Below are positions 1 through 8,550 of a DNA stretch of 62,282 nucleotides, in pieces (the first letter of the stretch is position 1; the number at the start of each line of letters is the position of its first letter). Source of the DNA: Chthonomonadaceae bacterium (lineage in GTDB: Bacteria; Armatimonadota; Chthonomonadetes; Chthonomonadales; Chthonomonadaceae); contig DAIDKH010000015.1 in NCBI GenBank assembly GCA_027450145.1, forward strand, positions 1 through 62,282. Reading direction: 5' to 3'. The notes under the pieces are model-generated. The model saw only the letters and a list, made by a program, of their open reading frames with translations, was not told the DNA's origin and made no database searches. Both the position numbers and the translations under genes were made by a program.

Positions 1-2
1 GA

Positions 3-419
3 AACTCACCGGGGTACCTATGGTCCTATACGTATGGCATCTACACAAATCTGGGTGCCGAGTTGACGTCCGTTCCCCTCAAGCACTTGCACTCGAAGCA
101 GCCTAACCCGTTGCCGCCTCCACCGACCGATAGTTCGGACACACTCGGTTTGGGAATTAGTGCCGTATCACACTTTTTTGTGTTGAACGAGCCGTTCTAT
201 TACCACCAATATTACGAAGGCATCACGAACGCGCCTATTAATTCCATACTGCCCAAACATAAAGAATATGTGGACTATTTTGTGCAATACATGGAGAATG
301 TTGGGTTTGTCCGCATACCCTGTGATATGCTTTTTTACCGTGTGCCTGATTTGGAGATTGATGATACGGAAAACCCTGACGTTTTTAAGTGTTTGTTCTC
401 CTTTACGGAAGTTTGGTAG
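3..419 (+). CDS. Partial gene of unknown function, open at the left edge
   Basis: The reading frame is open from base 3, so the real start probably lies outside the window; an internal TTG at 63 is the first possible start inside. The visible product is about 138 residues and ends at TAG 417-419. It has a proline run (PPPP) and a tyrosine-rich stretch, and I do not recognise a family. An RHS-repeat relic lies about 80 bases downstream on the same strand, so this could be the variable tip of an RHS-type protein, but that rests only on proximity. It could also be a decayed or spurious frame. Confidence 0.35.
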   Translation, partial: NSPGYLWSYTYGIYTNLGAELTSVPLKHLHSKQPNPLPPPPTDSSDTLGLGISAVSHFFVLNEPFYYHQYYEGITNAPINSILPKHKEYVDYFVQYMENVGFVRIPCDMLFYRVPDLEIDDTENPDVFKCLFSFTEVW

Positions 420-494
420 GTCTGATGGTACCTCGCAAACGTCATAACCATTGGGTAGTAGCTGGCGCCGTGTACCAACGTTAAGTTCGGATAG

Positions 495-716
495 GCAATT
501 TGCGTTGCGCTTATTGCGCCCGGCGCAGCGACTGACTCGCTGGTCTACGATGCGTTTGGCGAGACGTTAACGCGCAGCGGCAGCACGGCGACGCCTGTTC
601 AGTTTGCGGGTACCAGCGGCTACCAGGCGGATGCGGCCACGGGGCTGATGCTGCTAGACTTCAACAAATCTGCTAGACTACAGGTTGTAAACGGACAATT
701 TCCTGTGGAGAGCTAG
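495..716 (+). pseudogene. RHS-repeat protein fragment (relic)
   Basis: A frame without a start codon, closed upstream by TAG at 492-494, reads through the hallmark of RHS/YD-repeat core ends: the YDAFGE block (546-563), the SGST block, then GYQADAATGL followed by LLDF (621-662). Intact RHS proteins continue from this point into the conserved core end and a variable toxin tip. Here the frame drifts into unrelated residues and stops at TAG 714-716. Only about 70 codons remain, so this is a leftover of an RHS gene from a deletion or rearrangement. Confidence 0.7.
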
Positions 717-723
717 TAGTTAG

Positions 724-1638
724 ATGCCTCAAAACTACGACACTGTTTGTAAGCGCCTAATTGCCGATAATCCCATGGGGTTTTTGGAACTAGCAGGGCA
801 TTCTTCGTCGCACTGCCAGCTGTTAAGTACACATGTAACGTATAAGTAGGGTGATGCAGATGGCGTTATATTGCACGGTCCACCGCACAGGATTACGCAT
901 TTTGAACTACAGTCAACCTACGATCCAGAGATGGGTGTCCGTATGCTGTCCTATGACGTAGCACTGCGCGCAGCAAATGGGTTAGACGTAAATGGTGTGG
1001 TCATTCTGCTACGTCGTGCTGCCGATGGGCCCAACATGCGGGGTTATTTGCATTACGAAAACCTACATTACACGTATCGTATCATTCGCATATGGGAGTT
1101 GAGTGCAGACAGTCTCTTCGAGCTACCGGTGGGTGTACTGCCGTTTGCCCCATTATGTGCGGTGGATGAGGTGGAATTACCTCAACTGCTTCATCGTATG
1201 GATAGCCATGTGTTAAGTGAGGTAGGCAATAGTGGATATCGTTCTGAGTTTTGGACGATGACGGCTATACTGCTTGGGTTAAGAATGGATACAACGGATT
1301 CTGTCAGGCTAATAGGAGGAGCTATAGGTATGGATGCATTGGAACAATCAAGTTTTTATCAATACCTCATAGACAAGGGCCGGCTTGAAGGGCGTCAGGA
1401 AGGGCGTCAGGAAGGGCGTCAGGAGGGTCGCGAGGAGGGAAGACATGCCGGGTTAGTAGCCGGGCGGTTAAATGAAGCTCGCCGTTTTGTTACCCTCATT
1501 GGCGCAACCAAATTCGGCAATGTACCTGCGAGTGTGGAAACGTTGCTTAATTCTACGCAGTCCGTGGATGACCTTGAAAACCTTGCGATTAAAATAAACT
1601 CGTGCAACTCGTGGGAGGAGGCATTAGGCCGCCAGTAG
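724..1638 (+). pseudogene. Rpn family nuclease (PD-(D/E)XK, transposase-like) interrupted by an in-frame TAG
   Basis: Rpn proteins are PD-(D/E)XK nucleases related to transposases; some promote RecA-independent recombination. The gene should start at ATG 724, after a GGAG-like site in GTGGAGAGC (705-713). It reads 41 codons, meets TAG at 847-849, then continues in the same frame. The nuclease core spans the stop: GDADG directly after it, HFELQ with E61/Q63 shortly after, then the YDP..RMLSY segment. A CAG-to-TAG change would explain the break. TTG 871 could restart translation (255 residues) but would omit the first acidic motif. The C-terminus has the EGRQ repeats common in this family. It is probably inactive unless the stop is read through. 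Confidence 0.75.
1387..1422 (+). repeat. Three perfect tandem 12-base repeats encoding EGRQ
   Basis: The unit GAAGGGCGTCAG occurs three times back to back inside the Rpn-like gene, followed by a diverged fourth copy (GAGGGTCGC...). It encodes EGRQ repeats in the linker after the nuclease core. The unit is a multiple of three, so changes in copy number would keep the frame. Confidence 0.85.
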
Positions 1639-1666
1639 CCAAAGTCTGGGCTTTCCTACCCTATTG

Positions 1667-1698
1667 AACCACCTAGAAAGGATGGTCCCTAGGTGGTT
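1667..1698. terminator. Hairpin after the Rpn-like gene
   Basis: AACCACCTAG (1667-1676) pairs perfectly with CTAGGTGGTT (1689-1698) around a 12-base loop, 29 bases after the Rpn-like stop. There is no clear T-run, so intrinsic termination is only a guess. Confidence 0.35.
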
Positions 1699-1917
1699 AT
1701 TGCTAGCGAATTAAATTGCATTGGTTAAGTAATGACATTTGCGTTGGGCCTGGTGCGATGACCAGCGCGTGGGACAAGGTAGCGGCGGCGCACTAATCGG
1801 TAAGCTGTACGCAGGCTCAACGGAAGGCAGCCCGTTGCTGCAAAACTGCGAGGGCACGTACACGCCACGCGGCAGCCGGCACAGCAGAGGATGCGCTGGA
1901 CGATAACAAGCAGGCTG
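1699..1917. other. Stretch without a supported gene between the Rpn relic and cheB
   Basis: Short frames exist on both strands, but none has a convincing start, ribosome binding site or family signature. It may hold eroded coding sequence from the same accessory patch. Confidence 0.4.
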
Positions 1918-3000
1918 CTACGCGACAGATCCAAGTGACTGTGGGTGAGTGTTCGGTGACCCCGCCAGCCTCAGCATCTCAGATGCCACTTTACCTAACG
2001 GCAACACATGTTCAGCGCCGCCACGTAAAATTGCCTCACGCGGCATGCCAAACACCACGCACGTAGCTTCGTCTTGAGCTATTGTGTGTGCACCCGCATC
2101 GCGCATTTTCTTCAGGCCCCGTGCGCCGTCATCCCCCATTCCTGTTAAAAGTACGCCCACCGCATTGTGCCCCGCACCCTCGGCCACCGAGTTGAACAAT
2201 ACATCGACCGCTGGCCTGTGTCTGTTGACTGGCTCATCTGAATAGACGCGCACGCTGAAATCTGCGCCGGATCTGCGCAGTGCCATGTGGAAGTTACCTG
2301 GGGCGAGCAGAGCCTGCCCGGGAATTACGCGATCACCATCCTGGGCCTCTTTTACCCGAATGGCACACAGACCATCGAGTCGGTTGGCAAAGGATGCCGT
2401 GAATCCGGGCGGCATGTGCTGAACTATGACGATTCCTGGACTATCGGCGGGCAGCTGCACCAGCACCTCTCGAATTGCCTCTGTACCTCCCGTGGATGCG
2501 CCAATTGCAATAAGCTGATGGGTTGTGCGGTAGGCCGAATTAAACGAGGACGTGATCGGTGGGCGCGCAACAGGAGATTTACGCGTCGCTAACCGCGCCG
2601 TCGCTGCAGATTTGACCTTCTCGATTATTACTGCAGCGTTATCCACCAGGCCCGTTGCAGTATCTATTGTTGGTTTAGAAAAGAAATCTACTGCTCCAAT
2701 CTCCAGTGCTTTCATGGTAATGTCGCAGTTTTTCTGTGTGAGGGTAGAGACCATCACGACAGGCATTGGATGTACGGCCATCACTTTTTCCAGGAAGGTG
2801 ATTCCATCCATTCGGGGCATCTCAACGTCCAGTGTCATCACGTCCGGCTGCAAATCACGAATGCGATCGCGCGCGATGTATGGATCAGGAGCGGTGCCCA
2901 CCACTTCAATCGCCGGATCTGAGGATAACATCTCAGTGAGAAGCTTGCGCATAAGTGCACTGTCATCAACGATGAGTACCCGAATTGTTTTGCCTGGCAT
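1918..3000 (-). CDS. cheB: CheB chemotaxis protein-glutamate methylesterase/deamidase
   Basis: Cytoplasmic chemotaxis adaptation enzyme that removes methyl groups from receptor glutamates when its receiver is phosphorylated. The 360 residues show a receiver domain at about 7-125, with acidic DD at 12-13, phospho-acceptor D58 (DVEMPRMDG) and K109. A linker leads to the catalytic domain at about 160-345 with the Ser-His-Asp triad: S169 in GASTGG, H195 in QHMPPGFT and D291 in TGMGDDG. The start ATG follows AGGAG by about 10 bases. It is the last gene of cheR-cheD-cheB. No cheA, cheW or receptor gene is visible, so the phospho-donor must be encoded elsewhere. Confidence 0.96.
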   Translation of the reverse strand: MPGKTIRVLIVDDSALMRKLLTEMLSSDPAIEVVGTAPDPYIARDRIRDLQPDVMTLDVEMPRMDGITFLEKVMAVHPMPVVMVSTLTQKNCDITMKALEIGAVDFFSKPTIDTATGLVDNAAVIIEKVKSAATARLATRKSPVARPPITSSFNSAYRTTHQLIAIGASTGGTEAIREVLVQLPADSPGIVIVQHMPPGFTASFANRLDGLCAIRVKEAQDGDRVIPGQALLAPGNFHMALRRSGADFSVRVYSDEPVNRHRPAVDVLFNSVAEGAGHNAVGVLLTGMGDDGARGLKKMRDAGAHTIAQDEATCVVFGMPREAILRGGAEHVLPLGKVASEMLRLAGSPNTHPQSLGSVA

Positions 3001-3061
3001 CTAATCGAACTCCTGCAAAAATTGCTGTGTACCGAGATTGGCGCTGCCGTGCACCAATCTA

Positions 3062-3655
3062 CTAGAATAGCGTTATATTGCTGTCATCCACCTGTGCGTC
3101 TTGCCGCGCACGCACTCGGCTGGTTCGCTCTTCCTGTTCCAGTTCCTTCAACTCATCGCCTGTAAGACCTGTGCTCGCAAGGCGTTTCAGCAGTATTCTG
3201 CCTGTATCTGTAAAGAAAAAGACTTCCCGTGCAGCGTAACCGCCTACGTCCTGGGCGAGTATGTCGATACCTTCGGTATCTAGGAACTGTAGTGCAAAGC
3301 GAATGTTCCTCTGTGGTACATTATCGTCACTTTCCCTAATTCTCAATACATGACCGCCACCGAAAACTTTTGCCTGCAAGCGGGAGCGGTCTGCGCCCAT
3401 CTTCATGCAGTTGTTAATGAGTAGTTCCATAGCGTGCACGCCATAGCGCGCACTTACCGCTTCCCCGCTGCTTGATTCTGGTAGCATGAAGTGATTCATT
3501 CCGCCAATCCCGGTAAATGGGTCACGCAGACAGACGGCAATACACGAACCCAACACCGTGCGCACTACCGCCGGGGCATGGCTCGCAAATACGCCGCCAA
3601 TGTGAATGGAGTGCAGCGAACGGCCCTGCAACTGTTCCTTAATTCCTCGGCTCAT
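3062..3655 (-). CDS. cheD: CheD chemoreceptor glutamine deamidase
   Basis: CheD deamidates specific receptor glutamines and in some bacteria binds CheC. The 197-residue product carries the papain-like core: TVLGSC with catalytic C38, and GGMNHFML with H55. This spacing matches the family. The C-terminal 30 residues are charged and rich in E, R and D, a common variable tail. Its ATG overlaps the cheR stop by four bases (ATGA), so the two are probably translationally coupled; a 61-base gap separates it from cheB. Confidence 0.95.
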   Translation of the reverse strand: MSRGIKEQLQGRSLHSIHIGGVFASHAPAVVRTVLGSCIAVCLRDPFTGIGGMNHFMLPESSSGEAVSARYGVHAMELLINNCMKMGADRSRLQAKVFGGGHVLRIRESDDNVPQRNIRFALQFLDTEGIDILAQDVGGYAAREVFFFTDTGRILLKRLASTGLTGDELKELEQEERTSRVRARQDAQVDDSNITLF

Positions 3656-4527
3656 GCTGCGAACTTCATAGCAACGCCTTCTGGTAGGCGAAAGATGGTT
3701 CGACCCAGGGATTCGAACGCATCGGATATTCCAAGGAGGGACTCCGAATGACCCAGGAATAGATAGCCTCCTGGCCGTAGAACCTGTGTAAACCTGTCTA
3801 CAAGTCTGAGTTGTGTGGGTTTGTCGAAGTAAATCACTACGTTGCGGCAGAAGATGATGTCAAATTGAGTTTTTGCCGAGAATGGCCAGGGCGAGTTCAA
3901 CAGGTTTATCTGTCGAAACGCGATTTGATCGCGTAAGATTGATTTTGCACGTACCCTGCCGCTGTTTGGTCCTGTACCGCGAAGGAAGTACTTACTAAGA
4001 AGTGGTTGTGGTATGGGGGCTACGCGATCCAGGTCATACACTCCTGCCTCAGCGTGCGCGAGCACTTGAGTGTCGATGTCGCTCGCTAACTGTTTTACGT
4101 CCCAGGTGCCTCTACCCTGCAGTGCTTCCTGAAGTGTAATCGCCAGGGTATATGGTTCCTCACCGCTCGAACATCCGGCATGCCAAACACGAATTCGCGG
4201 GCTTCCCATCGCTGTTTTAGCACGGGCGGTCACCTCTGGGATAAACTGCTCGGCAACAAATTTAAAATGGTGCGCTTCTCGATAAAAATCAGTTTTATTC
4301 GTGGTCACGCAGTTAATGAAGTCGGTCCACTCACAGTCTGTTTCAGGCGTGTTGATGAGTAGATCGTAATATGCCTGATAGGAAGAAAGCTGGTGGTGGG
4401 CCAACCGTTTACGAAGGCGTGACTGCACCAGGTTGCGCTTTCCATCTGCAAGGGAGATGCCGACTTTTTTGTAGATAAGCTTGCGGAACAGGTCGAATTC
4501 ATTCGGAGTTAACAGGTACTCTTCCAT
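3652..4527 (-). CDS. cheR: CheR chemoreceptor methyltransferase
   Basis: S-adenosylmethionine-dependent methylation of receptor glutamates, opposing CheB. The 291 residues include the N-terminal helical domain with NKTDFYRE (77-84), the SAM-binding motif AGCSSGEE (117-124), FCRNVVIYF (226-234) and the GHSESL block near 259-264. There is no TPR extension, so this is the single-domain form. GAGG precedes the ATG by about 6 bases. It is first in the minus-strand operon and divergent from the Nif3-like gene. Confidence 0.96.
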   Translation of the reverse strand: MEEYLLTPNEFDLFRKLIYKKVGISLADGKRNLVQSRLRKRLAHHQLSSYQAYYDLLINTPETDCEWTDFINCVTTNKTDFYREAHHFKFVAEQFIPEVTARAKTAMGSPRIRVWHAGCSSGEEPYTLAITLQEALQGRGTWDVKQLASDIDTQVLAHAEAGVYDLDRVAPIPQPLLSKYFLRGTGPNSGRVRAKSILRDQIAFRQINLLNSPWPFSAKTQFDIIFCRNVVIYFDKPTQLRLVDRFTQVLRPGGYLFLGHSESLLGISDAFESLGRTIFRLPEGVAMKFAA

Positions 4528-4563
4528 AGGACCTCACAATAACCAACCAGGTTTAATTGCTAT

Positions 4564-4593
4564 ACATTATTTTTGTTCCACACCGGGTTTCAA
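4564..4593 (-). promoter_or_regulatory. Possible promoter of cheR-cheD-cheB
   Basis: On the minus strand TTGAAA (4588-4593) is followed after 18 bases by TAATGT (4564-4569), about 37 bases upstream of the cheR ATG. Both boxes are imperfect sigma-70 matches. Confidence 0.35.
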
Positions 4594-4636
4594 TTTGCGA
4601 TACCGGTTTATTGAGAGAAGATAAGGATGGGTGCAC

Positions 4637-5392
4637 ATGGTGCTACTTGATGAGATGAGAGCATATTTGGATGAGTACCTGCATGTAGCAGATGTACCAG
4701 ATTGGAAAGATGCAATGAATGGCCTGCAGATTGAGGGCAGTCGTGAGGTATCGCGAGTGGCGTTCGCTGTAGACGCATGTGAGGCGAGTATTGCGAAATC
4801 GGCAGAATGGCACGCCGACATTCTCATCGTTCACCACGGGCTGTTCTGGGGGGCGAAACAGCGCCTGGTGGGCGCGGCCTATCGCAAAATCGCGCTTCTC
4901 GTACAGAGCAAAATGGCGCTTTACTCATGCCATACCCCGTTGGACGCTCATGAAGAGGTGGGAAACAATGTGGTTCTGTGCAAACAGCTCGGAATGTCGC
5001 CATCCGGCAGATGGGCTCCGCTAGAGGGAGTGAACCTGGGTGTGTACGCCGACTGTACAATCACCCTGTCGGAGTTGCGCGATCGCATTGCAAATGTGCT
5101 CAACGTTGAACCAGTAATTGCACGGGGTGGCTCGGCACAGCTTCGTCGCGTTGGTGTTCTTACAGGCAGCGGTGCTGATTGGGTTGACAGAGCTCGGGCT
5201 AGTGGTATATGTACGCTCATCACAGGGGAGGGGCCGCACCACACATTTCTGCAGGCGGAGGAGCTAGGCATGAACCTGCTTTATTGTGGGCACTATGCCA
5301 CTGAAACGGTTGGACTAAAGGCATTAGCCGCTCACTTAGAGAAAGTCATGGGGATTAGTACGACATTTGTGGATCACCCAACCGGGCTGTAG
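4637..5392 (+). CDS. Nif3-like dinuclear metal center protein (YbgI/DUF34 family)
   Basis: Conserved family forming hexameric rings with two metals per subunit; proposed roles include GTP cyclohydrolase I type 2, and the true function is unsettled. The product is about 251 residues. Metal-binding signatures are the HHGLFW motif near residue 66, the SCHTPLDA segment near 97, and GHYATE near 222. I prefer ATG 4637 over GTG 4631 because AAGGA (4623-4627) then sits 9 bases upstream. It converges on the WecA-like gene with only a 5-base gap. Confidence 0.9.
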   Translation: MVLLDEMRAYLDEYLHVADVPDWKDAMNGLQIEGSREVSRVAFAVDACEASIAKSAEWHADILIVHHGLFWGAKQRLVGAAYRKIALLVQSKMALYSCHTPLDAHEEVGNNVVLCKQLGMSPSGRWAPLEGVNLGVYADCTITLSELRDRIANVLNVEPVIARGGSAQLRRVGVLTGSGADWVDRARASGICTLITGEGPHHTFLQAEELGMNLLYCGHYATETVGLKALAAHLEKVMGISTTFVDHPTGL

Positions 5393-5397
5393 AAACA

Positions 5398-6435
5398 TTA
5401 CCTAATGTGGTGTCGCGCCTGAAACAGGGCAAAGGCTGCGAGGCAAAGAGCAATGGCCAGGCTGTAGATGAACATTGTAACCTGTCGCTGGCTCCATCCA
5501 CGTTCAAGAAGCCGATGGTGCAGGTGGCGTTTATCAGCCTTGGTTAGGGGCGCATGCGCGATTACGCGGCGGGTGAGTACGTGCACGTAATCAAACAGAG
5601 GTACGCCTAAAACCAATACAGGCACGAACACCGAAAGAATGGTCGCCATCTTGAACGCACCTAAAATAGAGATGGCGGCAAGGGCGGTACCGAGGACCCA
5701 TGCGCCGGATGTGCCCATGATGATTCGTGCTGGGTGATAATTAAACCGAAGAAAACCTATACAAGCCCCCATGAGTGCTGCTGCGATAAGAGCGAGCGTT
5801 GGGCCGTCATACCGCTGCAGGGTAGGACCGTCCGCGGTGTGCAGCTGGGCAGACATAAGCGCTAGCGTCGCAGCGGCTATTGCGCACACTCCGGCGGCTA
5901 GACCATCAACGCCATCAATGGCATCGACAGTTTTTGTAACCACAAAGACCCACACCACAGTGCAGATTAACGAGATTGGCGGTGCCAGGGCGTGCCAGTA
6001 GACATCCGGATTGTAGTGTGCAGGAAGCGGTCCGGCAAAGGGGTTTGATATGCCTTCTATTCGCACGCCAAACAGGAAAAGGATGACTCCAATCGCCACA
6101 AGCCCGATTGCCTGCCATTTTGCCGATAGGTCCTTTAGGTCGTCGGTCAAGCCCAGTAGGGCCGCGAAGATAACCGCAACCAGTAATCCAACAACCTCAT
6201 GAGTCCAGTTATGTTGGCCACTTGATATCTGGCGGACGGTCACCGTGAGAATCACGGCTACCAGGAAACCCACTAGTATGGCTACACCGCCAAGCCTTGG
6301 CATGGGGGCAGTGTTGATTCGCCTGGCAGATGGCTGGTCGACTGCACCAATTTGCTCTGCCCATCGCTTTACAGCGGGCGTTAATGCGCCTACCAGTAGC
6401 GCAGCGACTATCGCCGCAGTTAGTATTCCGTACAC
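5398..6435 (-). CDS. WecA/TagO-like polyprenyl-phosphate N-acetylhexosamine-1-phosphate transferase
   Basis: Integral membrane enzyme that moves a sugar-1-phosphate (usually GlcNAc-1-P from UDP-GlcNAc) to undecaprenyl phosphate, starting surface polymers. The 345 residues are mostly membrane helices. Family signatures are the DD pair at 98-99 (GLTDDLKD), the metal-binding DAIDGVDGLAAG at 171-182, the FNYHPARI loop near 231, and HLHHRLLERG at 304-313, which separates it from MraY. It lies nearly 40 kb from the polysaccharide cluster, which has its own initiating transferase at 58592-59368, so it may serve a different polymer. Confidence 0.92.
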   Translation of the reverse strand: MYGILTAAIVAALLVGALTPAVKRWAEQIGAVDQPSARRINTAPMPRLGGVAILVGFLVAVILTVTVRQISSGQHNWTHEVVGLLVAVIFAALLGLTDDLKDLSAKWQAIGLVAIGVILFLFGVRIEGISNPFAGPLPAHYNPDVYWHALAPPISLICTVVWVFVVTKTVDAIDGVDGLAAGVCAIAAATLALMSAQLHTADGPTLQRYDGPTLALIAAALMGACIGFLRFNYHPARIIMGTSGAWVLGTALAAISILGAFKMATILSVFVPVLVLGVPLFDYVHVLTRRVIAHAPLTKADKRHLHHRLLERGWSQRQVTMFIYSLAIALCLAAFALFQARHHIR

Positions 6436-6445
6436 AAATAATTCC

Positions 6446-7249
6446 TCATCCGCCCTTGCTGAGACTTCCTACCCTTTGCGCGCCAGGCTTCATATGAATT
6501 ACAAAAGCTGACAGGGATAGTGGTGGATTTAGCGCTGATTTGACGACTGAGCTGTGAACTTCCACGTGCATAAGAACGGAATGACCCACCATCTTGCCCT
6601 TAGATTTCGAGAGAACAGGCATGGTGATAGAAAATGGTGATGAAAGCGCATCGGTACGCACTATCTGATTTGTGTTCAAGTTTATGAACCACGTCCATTT
6701 AACATCTACGGATTTAACATGCGCTTTTGATTTACTGGCGGGCACCATTGCCGAAATAGTTGCGTATTCCTGGCCGCGAAGCTGTTTGGTTCTTACAAGC
6801 TTTATCTGAGCGAGGTTTGGCGGAAGCACTTCGCCCGCTGTGAAGAAAAGTCCGTTAAAAATGGTGCCCATCTGGGCGTGTGTGGATAATAGTGATAAAA
6901 CCCCTGCCAGCGTGGGCGCGGTTTTTGAGAGAGTGTATCGGTTGACCGACGGAACGTAGACGGTAAACTGTTTGCCGTTACTGCATATCTCTCGGACTCC
7001 ACCTTCCGCCTTTACAGAAATGAAGAGGTAATTTGGCTTCATCACAATTACTTTAACGCGTTGTTGTGCTACGCCAGACGGGGAGTGAACGGTGACATCG
7101 GCTGTTTCAGTGTAAGACTTCAGCCCGGCATACATCCGCTCGCATTGCTTCATTACTTTTTGGGGGGACGGCGCTACGGGTTGAACAACGGCTAATACAT
7201 GGCACTGCGATGCTAGCAGCAGGATTGCTGAAAGTGAGATGATGTTCAT
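6446..7249 (-). CDS. Secreted LolA/DUF2092-like lipoprotein-binding fold protein
   Basis: The frame extends upstream to 7327, but ATG 7249 fits best: GGTGGA lies just upstream and it opens a signal peptide (MNIISLSAILLLASQC...). The mature part alternates beta-prone segments (AEGGVREICSNGKQFTVYVP, then WTWFINLNTNQIVRTDAL), as in proteins of the LolA/LppX or DUF2092 type that bind lipid or report on outer-membrane lipoproteins. No catalytic motif is evident. It lies 10 bases upstream of the WecA-like gene on the same strand and probably shares its transcript. Confidence 0.65.
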   Translation of the reverse strand: MNIISLSAILLLASQCHVLAVVQPVAPSPQKVMKQCERMYAGLKSYTETADVTVHSPSGVAQQRVKVIVMKPNYLFISVKAEGGVREICSNGKQFTVYVPSVNRYTLSKTAPTLAGVLSLLSTHAQMGTIFNGLFFTAGEVLPPNLAQIKLVRTKQLRGQEYATISAMVPASKSKAHVKSVDVKWTWFINLNTNQIVRTDALSSPFSITMPVLSKSKGKMVGHSVLMHVEVHSSVVKSALNPPLSLSAFVIHMKPGAQRVGSLSKGG

Positions 7250-7410
7250 TTGTTCCACCGGGAATGTTGCAATCAGTATAGCACGGTACGAATGCAGGCG
7301 GACGGTGCTCAATAAAGCCACCGACAAATTGATGTGTCTTCCGATTCGTCACACCGCTGAAAGTACCAAACGGTGCTGGACATATTAGTGCAGGATGCCG
7401 AGTTGTCTGC

Positions 7411-8379
7411 GTGGAATATGTCAGCAACCTTCCCTTTGTGAGGTTCAATTTGACAGAATTTGAAATTGCCCGGATGTCTGTTGCCGACTTTTCCGAAGTA
7501 GGCTCGCTTATTCACAATTCCACCAATTACTGGTACAAGGAGCATACAGGTAACGCAGTGTTCAATTGCTCGCCGCGCGAGACCGAGCTCTTCTGCACCG
7601 AGTATGAGGCGCTGGATCCCGGTTGCTGTCTGGTTTTGCGGACCCCGAGCGACGGGACAATTGTTGCTTCCTGTTTCTATCATCCAAGGCCCACCCACAT
7701 TTCACTAGGGATATTAAATGTACATCCCGACTATTTCGGTCGCGGCGCTGCGCGACAGCTTCTGAACGCTGTAATCGAGATTGGCTCACAATGCGGTCTC
7801 CCAGTTCGCCTGGTATCAAGTTTAATGAACCTTGATTCTTTTTCGCTTTACAACCGCAATGGGTTTATACCACGAGCTGTTTTTCAGGACATGGTCCTAC
7901 CTGCCGATGCCACTCGCCTTCAGTTTGACGCGAGCCGGATCGGGGACACGCGTGACGCACAACTGGGGGATGTCGAGAACATGGTCCGGCTAGAACATGA
8001 ACAATGCGGTATCGACAGGCACGCAGATTTTCGACACATACTAAACAACCGCGCCGGTATATGGCATGTATCGGTGATGAACGATACGCGTGGACGGCTG
8101 CTTGGGTTCCTAGCGTCATGCGTCCATCCCGCTCACTGTATGCTTGGCCCTGGTTGTATGCTCTCTGATGAAGTAGCGGAGGCCCTAATTTGTCGTGAGC
8201 TTCGTTATCGTCTTCCCCACCAGCCACTTCTGCTTGTGCCTTCAGCACAACAACCACTTTTGGCCAGGCTCTACGCCCGCGGTGCAACAAACCTGGAATT
8301 ACATACCCTGCAGTGCCGCGGCGAATGGATTGAGCCACAGTGCATCGTCATGCCCTCATTTCTACCCGAAAGCATGTAG
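7411..8379 (+). CDS. GNAT family N-acetyltransferase, probably tandem
   Basis: The first half carries a GNAT acetyl-CoA site: a beta strand ending in LGILNVHPDYFGRGAARQLL (motif A, R/Q-x-x-G-x-G/A), then VSSLMNLDSFSLYNRNGF, the usual end of the fold. The second half (about 175-322) looks like a degenerate second GNAT unit without a clear acetyl-CoA loop. Substrate cannot be assigned. The GTG at 7411 has no strong ribosome binding site and ATG 7474 is an alternative. The gene stands alone. Confidence 0.75.
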   Translation: MEYVSNLPFVRFNLTEFEIARMSVADFSEVGSLIHNSTNYWYKEHTGNAVFNCSPRETELFCTEYEALDPGCCLVLRTPSDGTIVASCFYHPRPTHISLGILNVHPDYFGRGAARQLLNAVIEIGSQCGLPVRLVSSLMNLDSFSLYNRNGFIPRAVFQDMVLPADATRLQFDASRIGDTRDAQLGDVENMVRLEHEQCGIDRHADFRHILNNRAGIWHVSVMNDTRGRLLGFLASCVHPAHCMLGPGCMLSDEVAEALICRELRYRLPHQPLLLVPSAQQPLLARLYARGATNLELHTLQCRGEWIEPQCIVMPSFLPESM

Positions 8380-8505
8380 CGGGTATGAAACGGGTAAGAA
8401 AGTCGTGTGCAAATATTGGGTAAGGCATTCCGTTGTGGTTGACAGGCGGATACCTTGTAAGGAACCCTGGATCATTAGGGATGGATGTTTCATTCGTTTT
8501 CGGGA

Positions 8506-8521
8506 GCCGCATTTATGCGGC
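8506..8521. other. Small hairpin upstream of the Gfo/Idh/MocA gene
   Basis: GCCGCA and TGCGGC face each other around TTTA, 16 bases before the GGAGGTG ribosome binding site of the next gene. It may end the upstream transcript or structure the leader; no T-run follows. Confidence 0.3.
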
Positions 8522-8550
8522 ACTATTAGCCGGAGATGGAGGTGTACACA

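Noticed and set aside
1725-1934. 69-codon minus-strand frame after cheB
   Set aside because: No start signal and no similarity; it overlaps the end of cheB in another frame.
2552-3004. 150-codon plus-strand frame opposite cheB
   Set aside because: Shadow of cheB; serine/isoleucine-rich composition typical of antisense frames.
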